From: Haliclystus octoradiatus
Lineage: Eukaryota; Cnidaria; Staurozoa; Stauromedusae; Haliclystidae
Reading direction: 5' to 3'
DNA length: 64,000 nt
Assembly (NCBI GenBank): GCA_916610825.1
Contig: OU744450.1
Location: 21,434,838 to 21,498,837 of the forward strand
Positions 12,815 through 24,260 of the stretch are shown here, one piece after another; position 1 is the first letter of the stretch, and the number at the start of each line of letters is the position of its first letter. The notes below the pieces were generated by a model. The model was not told where the DNA came from and did not search any database. It was given only the letters and a program-made list of their open reading frames with translations. The position numbers and the translations under genes were made by a program.

Positions 12815-14880
12815 TTCTTTACTTACACGAAGTTGCAAAATTGTCAGAAATAGTTATCGTTTTTATTAGTGTCTATGCTGTAGCGGTAGTGGTATAATAC
12901 TATAGTCTGTGCTCTGTAATTAACAAACAAACTTCTAATTTTTTTCGTTGTAGACAGCCATTATGAGTTTTCAGCCTCATCTTCGAATTGAGAAAACGAG
13001 TCTTGTCGTTGTCTCGTCCATGGTCTCGTCTCAAACAATTCTCAATCCTAATATATTTTTTAAAACAGGATATAGGATTAGAAAATATTGACGCGTTTTG
13101 AATATATCATGATGATGAATTCTACCATTGATTTAACTAGCTATTACATAGATCAGTGAATTCTACCTATCGATATATAATACTCAGAGCCATAGGAATA
13201 TTGTCATATATGTCATATGTCAAGAAAAGCGATGATGAACATTAGCTCTATTGAGTATCATAACTTTCATAGTTTAAATTTTCCGCTTTATTAATATTTT
13301 ATGATGAAGCCACATCTAGCTTTCATATATCCTATCGACACTATCAGTTTTAGCCTTTAAATTAAAAAAAATTAAAAAATTCTCCATGTCATAACTTAAT
13401 TTAGTTTGATTTTAACGAATGTCATTTACATTATCAATTTTAGCCGTTTTAAAGTAAAATTTAACTACTTCTACTAAATGATACTTGATGTCATTAATTT
13501 TAATTTGATTCTAACAAAATGTACAATATTTGTCAAATGTTAATACCCCTGACCAAATCAATGTATCATAGCAAATTATCTTTTACCGCGAATTGCATGC
13601 AAAAATATATGTATGAACTACTATTACTATAGTAGTGTTCCGGCTGACCGGCTTTTGAGAAATATCAAAAATATTTATCACATTGGAACCGCATTTCTTT
13701 GTTTCCTTGGTAATATATACTAACCAGTGACTTGACAAACAAAGGCCCAAGCAAAAAAGATGAAGTTATGTAGTAAAACTAGCTAACTAGCTATAACAGG
13801 TGGATTCATTATAATGAAGTCAAAGCAACTTGTATTTTCGATCTCAATATGGTCTTTCACGCGAAAGCGGTTTATTTCAAAGCAAACATTGTATCGGCGT
13901 CCAAGAAATAGCTGATAACTCATATTTATGCAGATGTTTATTCCATTGATAGAATTGTTCACCATTCGTTTAATTTGCTCATCTTGACATAAACTAAATC
14001 CCTTGCCCTGTGTGATTACGTCAGATCTTCGGCATGTGTTCATTTTTACTGACATTGTTATTGTTAAGGTTATCCTTATTGATCCGTACGGACGAATAAC
14101 GAAAAATTTAGGTTATTAGTCCGTAATCTGGGGACGAATACCAAACTAAATCCCCATTATTCGTAAGTACGTACTAACAATAAAAAAATACATTATTATT
14201 CGTCCGTACGTACAACCAATTAAAAAATAAATTATTTGTCCCGCGTTGTATAACTTTGAAAATAAGTTACAAATATCCCTTTTAATGACTTATTTATGTC
14301 GTAATGATTATTTTCATTGAAGGGTCAGGTGGCATAGTAATTTACATCACAATTACATCCGGAGTTGCTACGGTCGGTAGCAACAGTTGTGTAGTCAGAG
14401 TTTTATACCGTTCTATTAGTTCTTGAATTTTGTAATCTGGAACATGAGCATATCGTCTAAACAAACTTGTCTTGTCTCACTCGAATATTGTCAGCTAAAA
14501 ATTGACCTTTTATTCTCTTTTCAATATGGATGGATCCAGGATTTCCCCTACAAGGGCGCTATGGTTCCACCGAGGAGGGGGCTATATATTTTACAGAAAA
14601 TATTTGATAAAGTGCTTAAGATACCAAACATTTTCTGACAGCCCTGATACTTTGTCGATGTCCTACACTGGTTAATTAACACAACACCTCTGATTATATG
14701 AATTGAGCAATGCCATCGTAGTTGTTAACATGTTGACGCATGCGCATGATACATAAATACATAACAGAACTCATATCAGTTCTGCTCGTTGTTGCTGATG
14801 TATACTGTCATCGAGATCCACCTCTTTCTTCTTGTTGCTCTGTCGGGTTTGTTATAGCTTCTAACAAATTTTAAGAGGCT
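12815..14880. other. intergenic stretch upstream of PLAA
   Basis: The PLAA promoter should lie just right of 12814, but I see no clear TATA box. A 90-codon minus-strand frame at 13783-14055 opens at an ATG but matches no family I know, so I do not call it a gene. Apart from the small fold-back at 14085-14210 I see nothing definite. Confidence 0.4.
14085..14210. repeat. short fold-back repeat
   Basis: CCGTACGGACGAATAA near 14085 is mirrored by TTATTCGTCCGTACG near 14196, with further CGTACGTA text between. It is probably a small fold-back MITE; the borders are approximate. Confidence 0.4.
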
Positions 14881-15299
14881 AATTGCAAAAGATCGGCGAC
14901 CTAACTCATGTCGTTTTTGTTCATCTTAGTAATCGGTTATTGAAATGTTACGTGTTATACCAGCAGGTTCGATGTATCTAATAAAGCTTCCAGTAATTTG
15001 TATCTATGCCTAGATTTTTACGAAGCTTAGTCTAGACAACGGGATAGGGGGTAGTATAGATTATACATCGTGTTTGAGCTAATTAATACTTCAGTCAAAC
15101 TTCATTATGTCTGAGGGGCATATTTTGTTATTTTGTTATTAAATATTGCTTTGGCTTCAGATATTTTCTATTAAAAAAGAATACGCCTTTATCTGAATTG
15201 GATTGTTTTGCATCAAAAGGCGGCTTGAAAACGTCTACTCTAAGTTATTAAATTGAATTATCAATATAATTATTTCGGATTGAATTGATTAATTTTTAT

Positions 15300-15590
15300 A
15301 TACTGAAATTAATATTTTTCATGTTGAATTGAATTTTTTTTTGTTTGAATGGAGTATTTTTCGGATTGAGTTAAATATATTACGGACTGAGTTGATCACT
15401 TTTCGTATTGATTGAATATATTCCATATTGAGTTGATTTTGTTTTAATCTGAACACTTTTCCCATATAATTTGTGATTAAATTGAACCCTTTTCACAATA
15501 TTAAAATTTTTCGGATTGAATTGGATAATTTTGATTAAATTCAATAGTTGTAGGATTAAATTGAATATTTTTTGGATTGAAAATACTGCA
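15300..15590. repeat. degenerate minisatellite of about 20 bp (copy 1)
   Basis: The repeated unit is close to TTTTCGGATTGAATTGAATA with much drift. It lies just upstream of the secreted-protein exon, and the same array is at 18835-19110 in copy 2. Confidence 0.6.
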
Positions 15591-15845
15591 ACATTCGGCG
15601 CGCCATAGCAAAAGCAATAGTGCGTCTGCCTGATTTGCCAACTAATTGCAAGCAATCGTCTAAGCATTACCTTCATCATTAATAAGTGGAAACTTATTAA
15701 TACAAAAATACTACAACGTTATAAATATTTAATAACCTATACGGGTGTATTTGTTAGAGAGAAGGAAGACAGATTTGTCGACGCAACTCGCAGTAGAATA
15801 ATTTACACTTTCAAAATTAAAGAAGAACGAGAAACGATATTCAAA

Positions 15846-16202
15846 ATGCAACGTGATAATATGAAAAGAATAATTCTAGTACATCTCATTCTAGCATTTG
15901 AAATCTATTGTCGCGTGAGATGTCAAACCTGCATAGGAAAACCAGCAATGTCGCCAACCCAGGGACAATATTTAAAAAGTTACGAAGGGAAGTTTTACTC
16001 TGGTGATCCATTGAAAACTTATACTAATTCAACGGTTGCACGATGATGTTCAATGCTGAAGAAAACTTCCAATCAATGAATGTTGTTGGTGTTAATCCAA
16101 CCAATGTGCTATGTCAGTTATTCGAAATTACAGTGATTGGACAAATGGGAGAAGGCTCTCTAGCCGTAAAAGAAGATTCAATCTATTACGAGAAATTTCC
16201 AC
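15846..16202 (+). pseudogene. secreted-protein first exon, copy 1, frameshifted
   Basis: It is the counterpart of 19384-19747 and nearly identical, including the 5' flank. After NSTV it lacks 7 bp that copy 2 has (copy 2 reads GGAAGATGCACGATG), which shifts the frame and brings an immediate stop. The donor CCAC|GTGAGT is preserved. It reads as a dead copy unless the gap is an assembly error. Confidence 0.7.
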
Positions 16203-17525
16203 GTGAGTATAAACATATTGAATAATTTAACTAGCGTCGTCAATAGATTATGAGTGCCACTGTTTTAAATTATGTTGGCTAAAACGTACGACTATTGGAT
16301 GTTTACATGATGTAGATGTCTTTGATGCCATGTGGAACTCGGATTATTTCAGATTTCATCCAAAAATTCCGGATTAGTTCGGATTAAATTAGAAACTTCA
16401 GTTTTGGATCGGGTCCAATTGTATTTATGATTATTTTTTCGGATTGAATCGGATTTGGATCACTACTGCATTCGTGCCCGTAATCAATTTTTTGTAAATC
16501 CGATCTGACGCACACCTTTACTTCAAACATTAAGTCACCTGCGACAGTTTATATTATTGTTACCTTAAACAACGTTTCGGTCAGAATTATTTACTGCCAT
16601 TTTCAAGTGAAAAGATAAACTAAATAATATATATACTAAAAATCACACCACAAACACATAAACAACCCAATATACTAATATTGCTAAGACGTCGCGTGAA
16701 TTGAATCGGGTGGTTACATTCGGATCTATCTACAAAATACCAACGACACAGCCGCAAACGAAGTGAAAATAATTTTGCTTTGTATTATGTTTATTTAAAC
16801 TAAGCAGAACAGAATTTTTTCTAAATAGATTGATAGATAGTTGTTCAACTATATATAATGAACCTATAGTTTCTGTATACGAGAAAAAGAAAGTGGCAAT
16901 AATTAGACTATACAAACTAAGGCGATGTAGTTTTGAAGTGTTTTACGCCATACGAATCCTTCTTAAATTCATCATTATATTAACACCCTTTACATAAAAC
17001 ATTTTTTATAAAATTAATATTTCAAGTAGCGAATATTGCTACTTAATTCATTGTCCCATTCTTTATTGTATTTGATCTGAAAAAAAATCTTGAAAAAGTA
17101 ACTTTTCAGGGAATTTCATAAAGACATATTTTGCTTTGATATCGCATATTCGCAAAAACCAAAGCCGTAGATTATTTCTAAAAGCTATAAATTGGACGTT
17201 TAAAACTTTGGATTAATAAAAGATATGTAAACGTGTATCATACTAATTCACATGGGGGCGTATCTGTATAATAAGATTGTTATAAGAAAGCCAACAGAGA
17301 TGAATTGCCGCTCGAAACAACAGTCACTTTTAACGCGACAAAACAATTGCCGACTGCACTTTCAATCCACTTATTTATAGAGGAACATATTATTGCTTTT
17401 GAAATTGATTAAAAGGAAGATACAATATATATGTAATTCATATATGTCTTTATATGAAGCCGCTAGCTTATTAAAGTATTTCGCAATGTGATCTTGTGTA
17501 TACGAAACATCTTTTAATTTAATGA

Positions 17526-17786
17526 ATGTTTGAAGTCCATTTTACTCTCCCCAAAAAAGTATCAAACGAAATAACTAACCACTATAACGATATAAAATCG
17601 GGTATAAAATATATATATATATATGTGCAATCCATTGGAATCGAGACTCTAAGTACTTTTGGTAATGAAACAAAACATTTCCTTGACGAACTTAGATCCA
17701 TCCTTTTGAAGACAACAGGAGAGAAAAGACCACGGCCATTTTTATCCAAAGTATTAGTATCAACTTGGATAAAATATAGTTGCTAA
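17526..17786 (+). pseudogene. possible LINE/RT-derived fragment
   Basis: This 86-codon frame contains TLSTFGNETKHFLDELRS followed by KTTGEKRPRPFLSKV. The spacing resembles the C-terminal tail seen in some invertebrate non-LTR elements. This is recall of a pattern, not a match. No flanking RT motif is visible. It lies in the unique spacer between the duplication copies. Confidence 0.25.
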
Positions 17787-17932
17787 GGGTTTCTCTTTAT
17801 ATGAATTTGTCGTTATCTATTCAATAACTGGCACTTCCAGTCATTTTAATTTTATGAATGAGCTCAGGCTAATATTTTCTATAGTATAATTGCGCCAATT
17901 GCTTAGTTTAGTTCAGTACAACATTTTACTGG

Positions 17933-18232
17933 ACAGCTTTTTCTTCATGCTGTCGATTTCACAATCAACGTTCTTTAAATCATGCATCGAAGTACTGGAA
18001 GACTCCCCAGTCATCATCTGTTGCACCAGCCGTTTTCTATATCATAAGAAAAACAAAAAATAATAAGGAAATCATGATGATCATTATCAAAGATTCACAC
18101 CTTCTTTTTAAATCCACATCTCATTTATGAACAACTTATACAGAATGGATCACATGCATTTATTACTAGTGGAGCACTTTTATATTTAGGGAATTCTTTG
18201 CAATGAAAATTTTTATTTTGCTACGTTTAGCT
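17933..18232. repeat. dispersed duplicate of 44631-44940
   Basis: From ATTTTACTGGACAGC onward about 300 bp match 44631-44940 with few differences. On the minus strand both copies hold an exon-like stretch after an AG acceptor (TTATGATATAG). Its product contains SSSTSMHDLKNVDCEIDSMK, then ends SSKMLY here and SSKMEAWK in the other copy. I do not recognise the protein. Confidence 0.6.
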
Positions 18233-18834
18233 TCTACTTGTATTTTTAATTTTGGTCCAAATTTTTTTCAATTTTGGAAGGATAATTGCAAAAGATCGGT
18301 GACCTCTCTCATTTTCCTTTTTTCACCTTAGTAATAGGTTATTGAAATGTTATGTGTTATACCAGCAGGTTCATTGTATTTCATCAGCTTCCAGTAGCTT
18401 GTATTTATGCCCAGATTTTTACGAAGCTTAGTCTAGACGATAGGGTAGCGGATTATATATAGATATACATCGTGTTCGAGCCAATACTGAAGGACTTTCA
18501 GCCGGACTCCAATATGTCTGAGAATAATGGATACATAATTTGTTATTTTGTTATCAAATATTGCATTGGCTTTAGATATTTCTATTAAAAAAACACACCT
18601 TTATCAGAAATTCAATTCTATGCAAAAAGTGTTCAGTTTAATCCGAAAAAGTAACCAACTCAATCCGAAAAACGTTCAATTCAAACGGAAATATAATCAA
18701 TTTCAATATAATTTATATTAATTTCAGTAAATAAAATTTATTCAATTCAATCCTATGAATAATTATATTCATAATTCAATGAAATTACTTACCGTATAAG
18801 TTTTCAAGCTTTTTAAGTTTTCAAGAGCACATTT

Positions 18835-19110
18835 CGATTTGAATTGAATATTTTTTGGGTTGAGTTGAACCCTTTTTGCATTGAAGTGAATATTTTCAGA
18901 TTGAATTGAATACATTTCGGATTGAATTGAATACATTTCGGATTGAGTTGAACGTTTTTCGGATTGAGTTGGTTACTTTTTCGGATTAAACTGAACACTT
19001 TTTGCTTAGAATTGAATTTTTTTAGGATGGAATTGAATAATTTTGATTAAGTTGAGTAGTTGTAGGATTAAATTGAATAATTTTTGGATTGAAAATACAT
19101 CAACACCTTG
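18835..19110. repeat. degenerate minisatellite of about 20 bp (copy 2)
   Basis: Units are close to TTTCGGATTGAATTGAATA. Inverse-oriented units (CAATCCGAAAAACGTTCAAT) occur just left at 18625-18700. Read on the minus strand the array gives repeated FNPK/LNPK peptides, which is a by-product and not a gene. Confidence 0.6.
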
Positions 19111-19383
19111 CGAGCCATAGCAATAGCGGGAGCAAAAGCAATAGCGTGTGGGCCTGATTTGCCTTAATTGCAAACAATCGTCGAAACATCAAACAACTTT
19201 GTCCTCACCTTCATTACTAATAAGGGGAAACTTATCAATACAAAAATATTATAACGTTATAAATATTTAATAACCTATACGGGTGTATTTGTTAGAGAGA
19301 AGGAAGACAGAACTGTCGACGCAACTCGCAGTAGAATAATTTACACTTTCAAACTTGAAGAAGAACGAGAAACGATATTCAAA

Positions 19384-19747
19384 ATGCAACGTGATAATAT
19401 GAAAAGAATAATTCTAGTACATCTCATTCTAACATTTGAATTCTATTGTCGCGTGAGATGTCAAACCTGCACAGGAAAACCAGCAATGTCGCCAACCCAG
19501 GGACAATATTTAAAAAATTACGAAGGGAAGTTTTACTCTGGTGATCCATTGAAAACTTATACTAATTCAACGGTTGGAAGATGCACGATGATGTTCAATG
19601 CTGAAGAAAACTTCCAATCTATGAATGTTGTTGGTGTTAATCCGACAAATGTGTTATGTCAGTTATTCGAAATTACAGTGATTGGACAAATGGGAGAAGA
19701 CTCTCTAGCCGTAAAAGAAGATTCAATCTATTACGAGAAATTTCCAC
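19384..19747 (+). CDS. secreted protein, first coding exon (intact copy 2)
   Basis: The ATG at 19384 opens a frame with a signal peptide (MKRIILVHLILTFEFYC then RVRCQTC). A mature segment follows containing RCTMMFNAEENFQSMNV and NPTNVLCQLFEITVIGQ. The cysteine pattern with C...N..LCQLFE loosely recalls PAN/apple-type extracellular domains, but I would not assign one. The exon most likely ends at 19747 in a phase-1 donor (CCAC|GTGAGT); read-through meets a stop 7 codons later. Upstream text is shared with copy 1 and includes TTATAAATATTTAATA. The exon at 35483-35910 has a compatible phase-1 acceptor and could be its partner; the histone-carrying LTR element would then sit in the intron. Confidence 0.6.
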
Positions 19748-19775
19748 GTGAGTATAAACATATTGAATAATTTAA

Positions 19776-19975
19776 AGGGGTAAAATTGACCGGCGACCGC
19801 TGCGAGCTCAAGTTGAATTTATGCTTAGCGTAATTCAACCGCCTTGCTTTGAAACTATTGTTATACCCAGGCCTAATTTGTAATAAAATTCATGTCAACA
19901 ATGAACATTATGTTATAAAAAATAAGAATGCACGTGATCCTAAGTGCGTAGCGCCTGCCGGTCAATTTTGCTCCT
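19776..19975. mobile_element. TTAA MITE, copy 2, with its empty site in the window
   Basis: TTAA at 19772-19775 and 19976-19979 flank ends AGGGGTAAAATTGACCGG and, inverted, AGGAGCAAAATTGACCGG. Copy 1 of the duplication reads straight through GAATAATTTAACTAGCGTCG near 16222, with one TTAA. This shows directly that TTAA is the duplicated target. Confidence 0.9.
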
Positions 19976-20303
19976 TTAACTAGCGTCGTCAATAGATTAT
20001 GAGTGCCACTGTTTTAAATTATGTTGGCTAAAACGTACGACTATTGGATATTTACATGATGTAGATGTCTTTGATGCCATGTGGAACTCGGATTATTTCA
20101 GATTTCATCCAAAAATTCCGGATTAGTTCGGATTAAATTAGAAACTTCAGTTCTGGATCGGATCCAATTGTATTTATGATTATTTTTTCGGATCGAATCG
20201 GATTTGGATCACTACGTACCGCATTCGTGCCCGTAATCAATTTTTGGTAAATCCGATCTGACGCACACCTTTACTTCAAACAATAAGTCACCTGCGACAG
20301 TTT

Positions 20304-20308
20304 ATATT
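20304..20308. repeat. 5-bp target duplication (left) of LTR element
   Basis: ATATT precedes the left LTR and is repeated at 32114-32118 after the right LTR. Copy 1 of the duplication (near 16545) has it once. Confidence 0.85.
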
Positions 20309-20519
20309 TGTTGTGTAATGTAATTTGTAATAATTAAGCTGTTATGATGTCTTGTATATGCGAAGTTGTAATTCTATGTGTAATTGACGTCATCACCCTA
20401 TGTAATTCCTGTAATCTATCTATGTGTAGTTTGAATAATAAATTAGTTCCAGTTTGACCGTCGTTGTGTTCGCTGGGACTCAATGTCGCTATAGCAAAGT
20501 CAGCTATAGCTATACGACA
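20309..20519 (+). repeat. left LTR of histone-carrying element
   Basis: It starts TGTTGTGTAATG and ends CTATACGACA. It matches 31906-32113 with about five substitutions and one 3-bp indel by eye. Confidence 0.85.
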
Positions 20520-20520
20520 A

Positions 20521-20538
20521 TTTGGCGTCCCCTATTGG
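20521..20538 (+). promoter_or_regulatory. primer-binding-site-like sequence
   Basis: TTTGGCGTCCCCTATTGG begins two bases after the LTR end. A TGG start just inside a left LTR is the usual place for tRNA pairing. The tRNA is not identified. Confidence 0.5.
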
Positions 20539-20656
20539 GTTATAACAGGATCGATACAGCACGTTAAATTACTTCTGCTTAAAGTAATCATCTGGAGGCA
20601 ACGAAGCATCTTAAACCACCTCAGCTTTTAAAAGAAACACAAATCGACACCATCAA

Positions 20657-20811
20657 ATGAAGTACTTGAAGGAGCACGATTCCAATGAATAATGAAAACT
20701 GTGTAGGCTTATAACAAAAGCCAAACACATTGTTTTCAGCTCGTCATACATAATATTGTTGCTCAAAATTGAACATATATACAGCAGTACATTCAATTGT
20801 CCAAACGTCAG
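20657..20811. repeat. 155-bp direct repeat R, left copy
   Basis: It runs from ATGAAGTACTTGAAGGAGCA to CAATTGTCCAAACGTCAG and appears identical base for base to 31356-31510. The two copies bound the histone block. Confidence 0.9.
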
Positions 20812-23146
20812 ACTGTAAACTTCATCCATATTAGGCCGACAGTTTTTCAAGATTTTCAGGATTTCAAGATTTTAGATTTCAATTTGTTATGTGAACAGCT
20901 CAATCCATCACATTGCGCAGCATCTGAATGTGCAAGAAACCAATTTCGCAAGTATTTTTTGTTGTGCGCCAGTCACTCATGTGTGTACAAATGACAGCAT
21001 GGCGGCCTATCCAGAAACTAAACGCTTGTTGATTAGAACAATATCTTGATAAAGATGATTCAACTATTAAAGTAAAGAGTACATGATAATATATTTAAGT
21101 AAAACATATAGGCCTAGTATTAATTTATGCGATCTAATGAATAGTATGACAATAAAACATATAGTGCCCACACTTGCATATGTATAGTGCTCAATGCTAA
21201 ATATACCGGAGCTTGAATGAATAAGTAACATGAGTATTAAGTAGGCCTACTTGTAGCCTATGTGTAGCATTAGTATAGGCCTACAGATATAGAAACCCGG
21301 CAAGATTTTTGCCAGAGTTTCGTTCGCCTTTGTTTTTGCGTGTCATTTTTCACGAATTAAATAATGAATGAAAAGACAATTCATAAAGGACAGTTAACGC
21401 TTGAATACAAAATTTCATATATACGGTTAATGTTAGATTATCAAGGAGTACGGCATTGCACAATAAAATTAGTCTGGTAACTGAACGCATTTGCGAGACA
21501 CAACAGCTTCCACGGGTAAAAAAATAATAAAATACGGTACAGCGTAAATATAAAAAGTTTGATACAAGAACATATCAAAAAATTACCAGCAAGTTACGAA
21601 ATAATATATTATGAGATTGACAGAGGAACTCTAAGCAGTCAGCAAGCTAGACCATTGTGGCAAGAGTAACTAGAGAGACTTGATTTGCTGCTCGTATCCT
21701 GTTGGAGCCTGCTTATAGTCAGTATGCTGTTGCCCCACTAGCAACCCAATGACAAATGCAATTTACACACCCACACACAAACTCATAACTAGAATATTGT
21801 AAATAATTAATGGCATGAATGCATACAGCACTTGGTTGAAATTCAAAGGTTGAAATGACCAAATAACATAATAAAATTGATGTGGTCTGTTTGTATTCAG
21901 GGATAACTTAATTGCAGAAAACCAATCAGGTATAAAATCCTGTCAGGTAGTTAATTGTAGGCTATTGTCCGTCAGTTTCTCTAGATGAAAAGTTTACATA
22001 GTGTTTTCAAAGTCCAATTATACAATACAGCTTTGAATCAAATTTGAATAATCATACATTTATGGGTGCGTCTATTTGACCGTCTTGACTGTAGTGATAT
22101 GTGGTCGTCAGTGCGTATTATCTGATGAGTTTGAAGGAGAAAGTGTTGCCAGTCAAGATAAGAGTGATGTCAATGAAATATTCAGGCCGTCTAATAGAAT
22201 TGGTCGTAAAAGTCACATCAAGTATATTACATGGCAACGATAACAACATTTAGCTATACCCTATTACACACAGTCGATTGGTTTGCTTAATCAAGCTACA
22301 GTATTAATTGATTGCATGATATGTGTTTTATCATGTAAGACGCTGGTTTATGGTTTAAAGGTGGGTGTCTGTCTGTAATGGCCGAGGAGCAAAGGTATGG
22401 GCTGCAAAATATAATGCCAAAGTCATCAAATGACATTCCTAAAATTCCCCGTAAAGTCTGAATCATAATCATGGATGTATACATGCTCAGTCAGCTATAT
22501 GCAGTGTGGCAATTTCAGACCATTGTGTAGGGTTCAGATTCAGATAAAACTACATAGTTAAATTATGTTTGATCGTATATTATGTAGAGTGCTGCTGACC
22601 CTACAAGGGTTTCAAGGAAGGAGGGAGATTACATATTACAGTTGATTATTTACTTGTAGAGAACGATGTGATAAACGGTAGTTACAAACACACCACTATA
22701 ATTGCGCCATACACACATTGTGAATGATTGCTACAGCAGAAATTAGGAATGACCTTCTTATATAGCCGACGCAGATCTGAACGGCACTTGACACTCCATA
22801 TCTGCAGACCATTATTGGCAATCGAATTGATACGATTCCACCAACTACTCTGTTTGGCTCCCAGAATTGTGAATGTAGCATAATGTAGCATACTGTTGAA
22901 TAGTATATCTATATATGATATTAGTAACACTACCAACACCAAAATCATGAACATGTAAAAAATTGAAAGCCACAAATCTTTTAATTTTTTGAAAACATTT
23001 GAAAAAAATGTTGTTTTCCGTTCAACTAACAACTACAATCAGCTACAACTCTGGATTAATTTATGATGGTTGGGTGGTCTTCTATTGGTGGATTCAAGTT
23101 GAAAATAATTGTTGCAATATACTAGTAACTAAATTGGTCAATGTAT
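20812..23146. other. left part of the histone block, no gene recognised
   Basis: A minus-strand frame at 22682-23032 (no ATG at its start; contains a hydrophobic run FYMFMILVLVVLLISYI) is the longest open stretch, with no family match. TAGGCCTA motifs are common. No gag, pol or histone text was found here. Confidence 0.4.
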
Positions 23147-23252
23147 CTGTATAAATATCAGGCTCGCTTGAAAGTCAAATAATATTGTTCTATAGGCGAT
23201 AAAAAGTTCAGACTGCAGTATAGAGGTATAGAGATTACTGCGTAAGAAATGA
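23147..23252. repeat. 106-bp direct repeat, left copy
   Basis: CTGTATAAATATCAGGCTC through GTAAGAAATGAA recurs at 23394-23501 with a few changes. The pair bounds a 141-bp piece holding the lost 3' end of an H2B gene. Confidence 0.8.
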
Positions 23253-23320
23253 ACATTACGACAATAGATAAAACGATAAAATTGTGACAACGCAATATGT
23301 TTTCTTTGCTTAGATTTGGT

Positions 23321-23393
23321 TGCTTTGAAAAAAGCCGGGTTATAGGACTGACGAGTAGACAGTCTACTTGCTGCTGGTGAATTTGAATTTGTT
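23321..23393 (-). pseudogene. detached H2B 3' end with histone stem-loop
   Basis: On the minus strand 23364-23393 reads NKFKFTSSK then stop. TSSK is the conserved H2B C-terminus. About 30 bp further on is CCGGCTTTTTTCAAAGCA (23321-23338), the histone 3' stem-loop with one mismatched pair and then ACC. The H2B body at 28474-28905 lacks exactly this part. The fragment starts precisely where a 106-bp direct repeat begins. Confidence 0.75.
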
Positions 23394-23501
23394 CTGTATA
23401 AATATCAGGCTCATTTTGAAAGTCACATAATATTGCTCTATAGGCGATAAAAAGTTCAGACTGCAGTATAGAGGTATAGAGATTACTGCGTATGAAATGA
23501 A
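23394..23501. repeat. 106-bp direct repeat, right copy
   Basis: It is near identical to 23147-23252. Its left border coincides with the first base of the detached H2B fragment. Confidence 0.8.
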
Positions 23502-24260
23502 TGGGATTTTGGATTGCCCAGTCTATCTCAGAAGTAGGCCTACAGTAATATAGCGTTGATTTTTTTTTCTATTATATTATGCAGTGAAGTACCATGATTC
23601 GAGCAAAGAATTTTTTTGTTGTTTTTGCTACAGCTATGATGTGCACAGATATTTATGATGCACGAAGGGAGGGATTTAGTTGTGTAATTCTGTCGATAGA
23701 TATCGTACATATATTGATGCATTTATGTGGAATAATGATATATTGAAGAGTTGGAAGTACTTTGATATAGTGAATTAATTGCATAGAAATCCATATGATT
23801 CTCAAATTTAGAAATGTAAAGGACTCTTTTTGATACGTTTATGCCATGAATAACTAAACTGAATCAGTACTCTGCCGGCCTGCTGCAAATCAATAGGCAC
23901 AGCACATCACAAGGCCTGCATTTGAACATTTACCTCTGTACAATGCCCAACCACCTGGCTGTAGTGACCACGTTTGCCATACCTTCGAAAGGCAGCTATG
24001 TATTCCAATGTATTTCTGGAAATTGTGTTCGTAAGTTGTCTACTACGTCGCTGCATGCATGGTCATTGCTAATTTTTAATTTTTCCTTTTCGCTTTCAGG
24101 AAGTTTGTTTGGATGTGTATTTCTGCGCAATCTCAGCTGCCTTATTCATAAACGCTTCCAAAGAATATCTGATTGCTGTTGTCTGTGTCTGTTGTCTCCA
24201 TTTTTATTTGTTTTCCCCTCTCAGTAACCTATATCTACTCAAGGTTTGATGCGTATCTGC

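Larger units (their letters stand above)
14881..17251. repeat. segmental duplication, copy 1 (uninterrupted)
   Basis: From AATTGCAAAAGATCGG to ATACTAATTCAC this sequence matches 18284-34450 in the same order and orientation, once three insertions are removed from copy 2. Shared landmarks are the secreted-protein exon, the AAATTCCGGATTAGTTCGG stretch, the ACAACGTTTCGGTCA-type text and the TAATGAACCTATAGTTTCTG text. The two differ by scattered substitutions and small indels. Confidence 0.85.

Noticed and set aside
13783..14055. 90-codon minus-strand frame as a gene
   Set aside because: Starts with ATG but shows no family match and no splice or promoter support.
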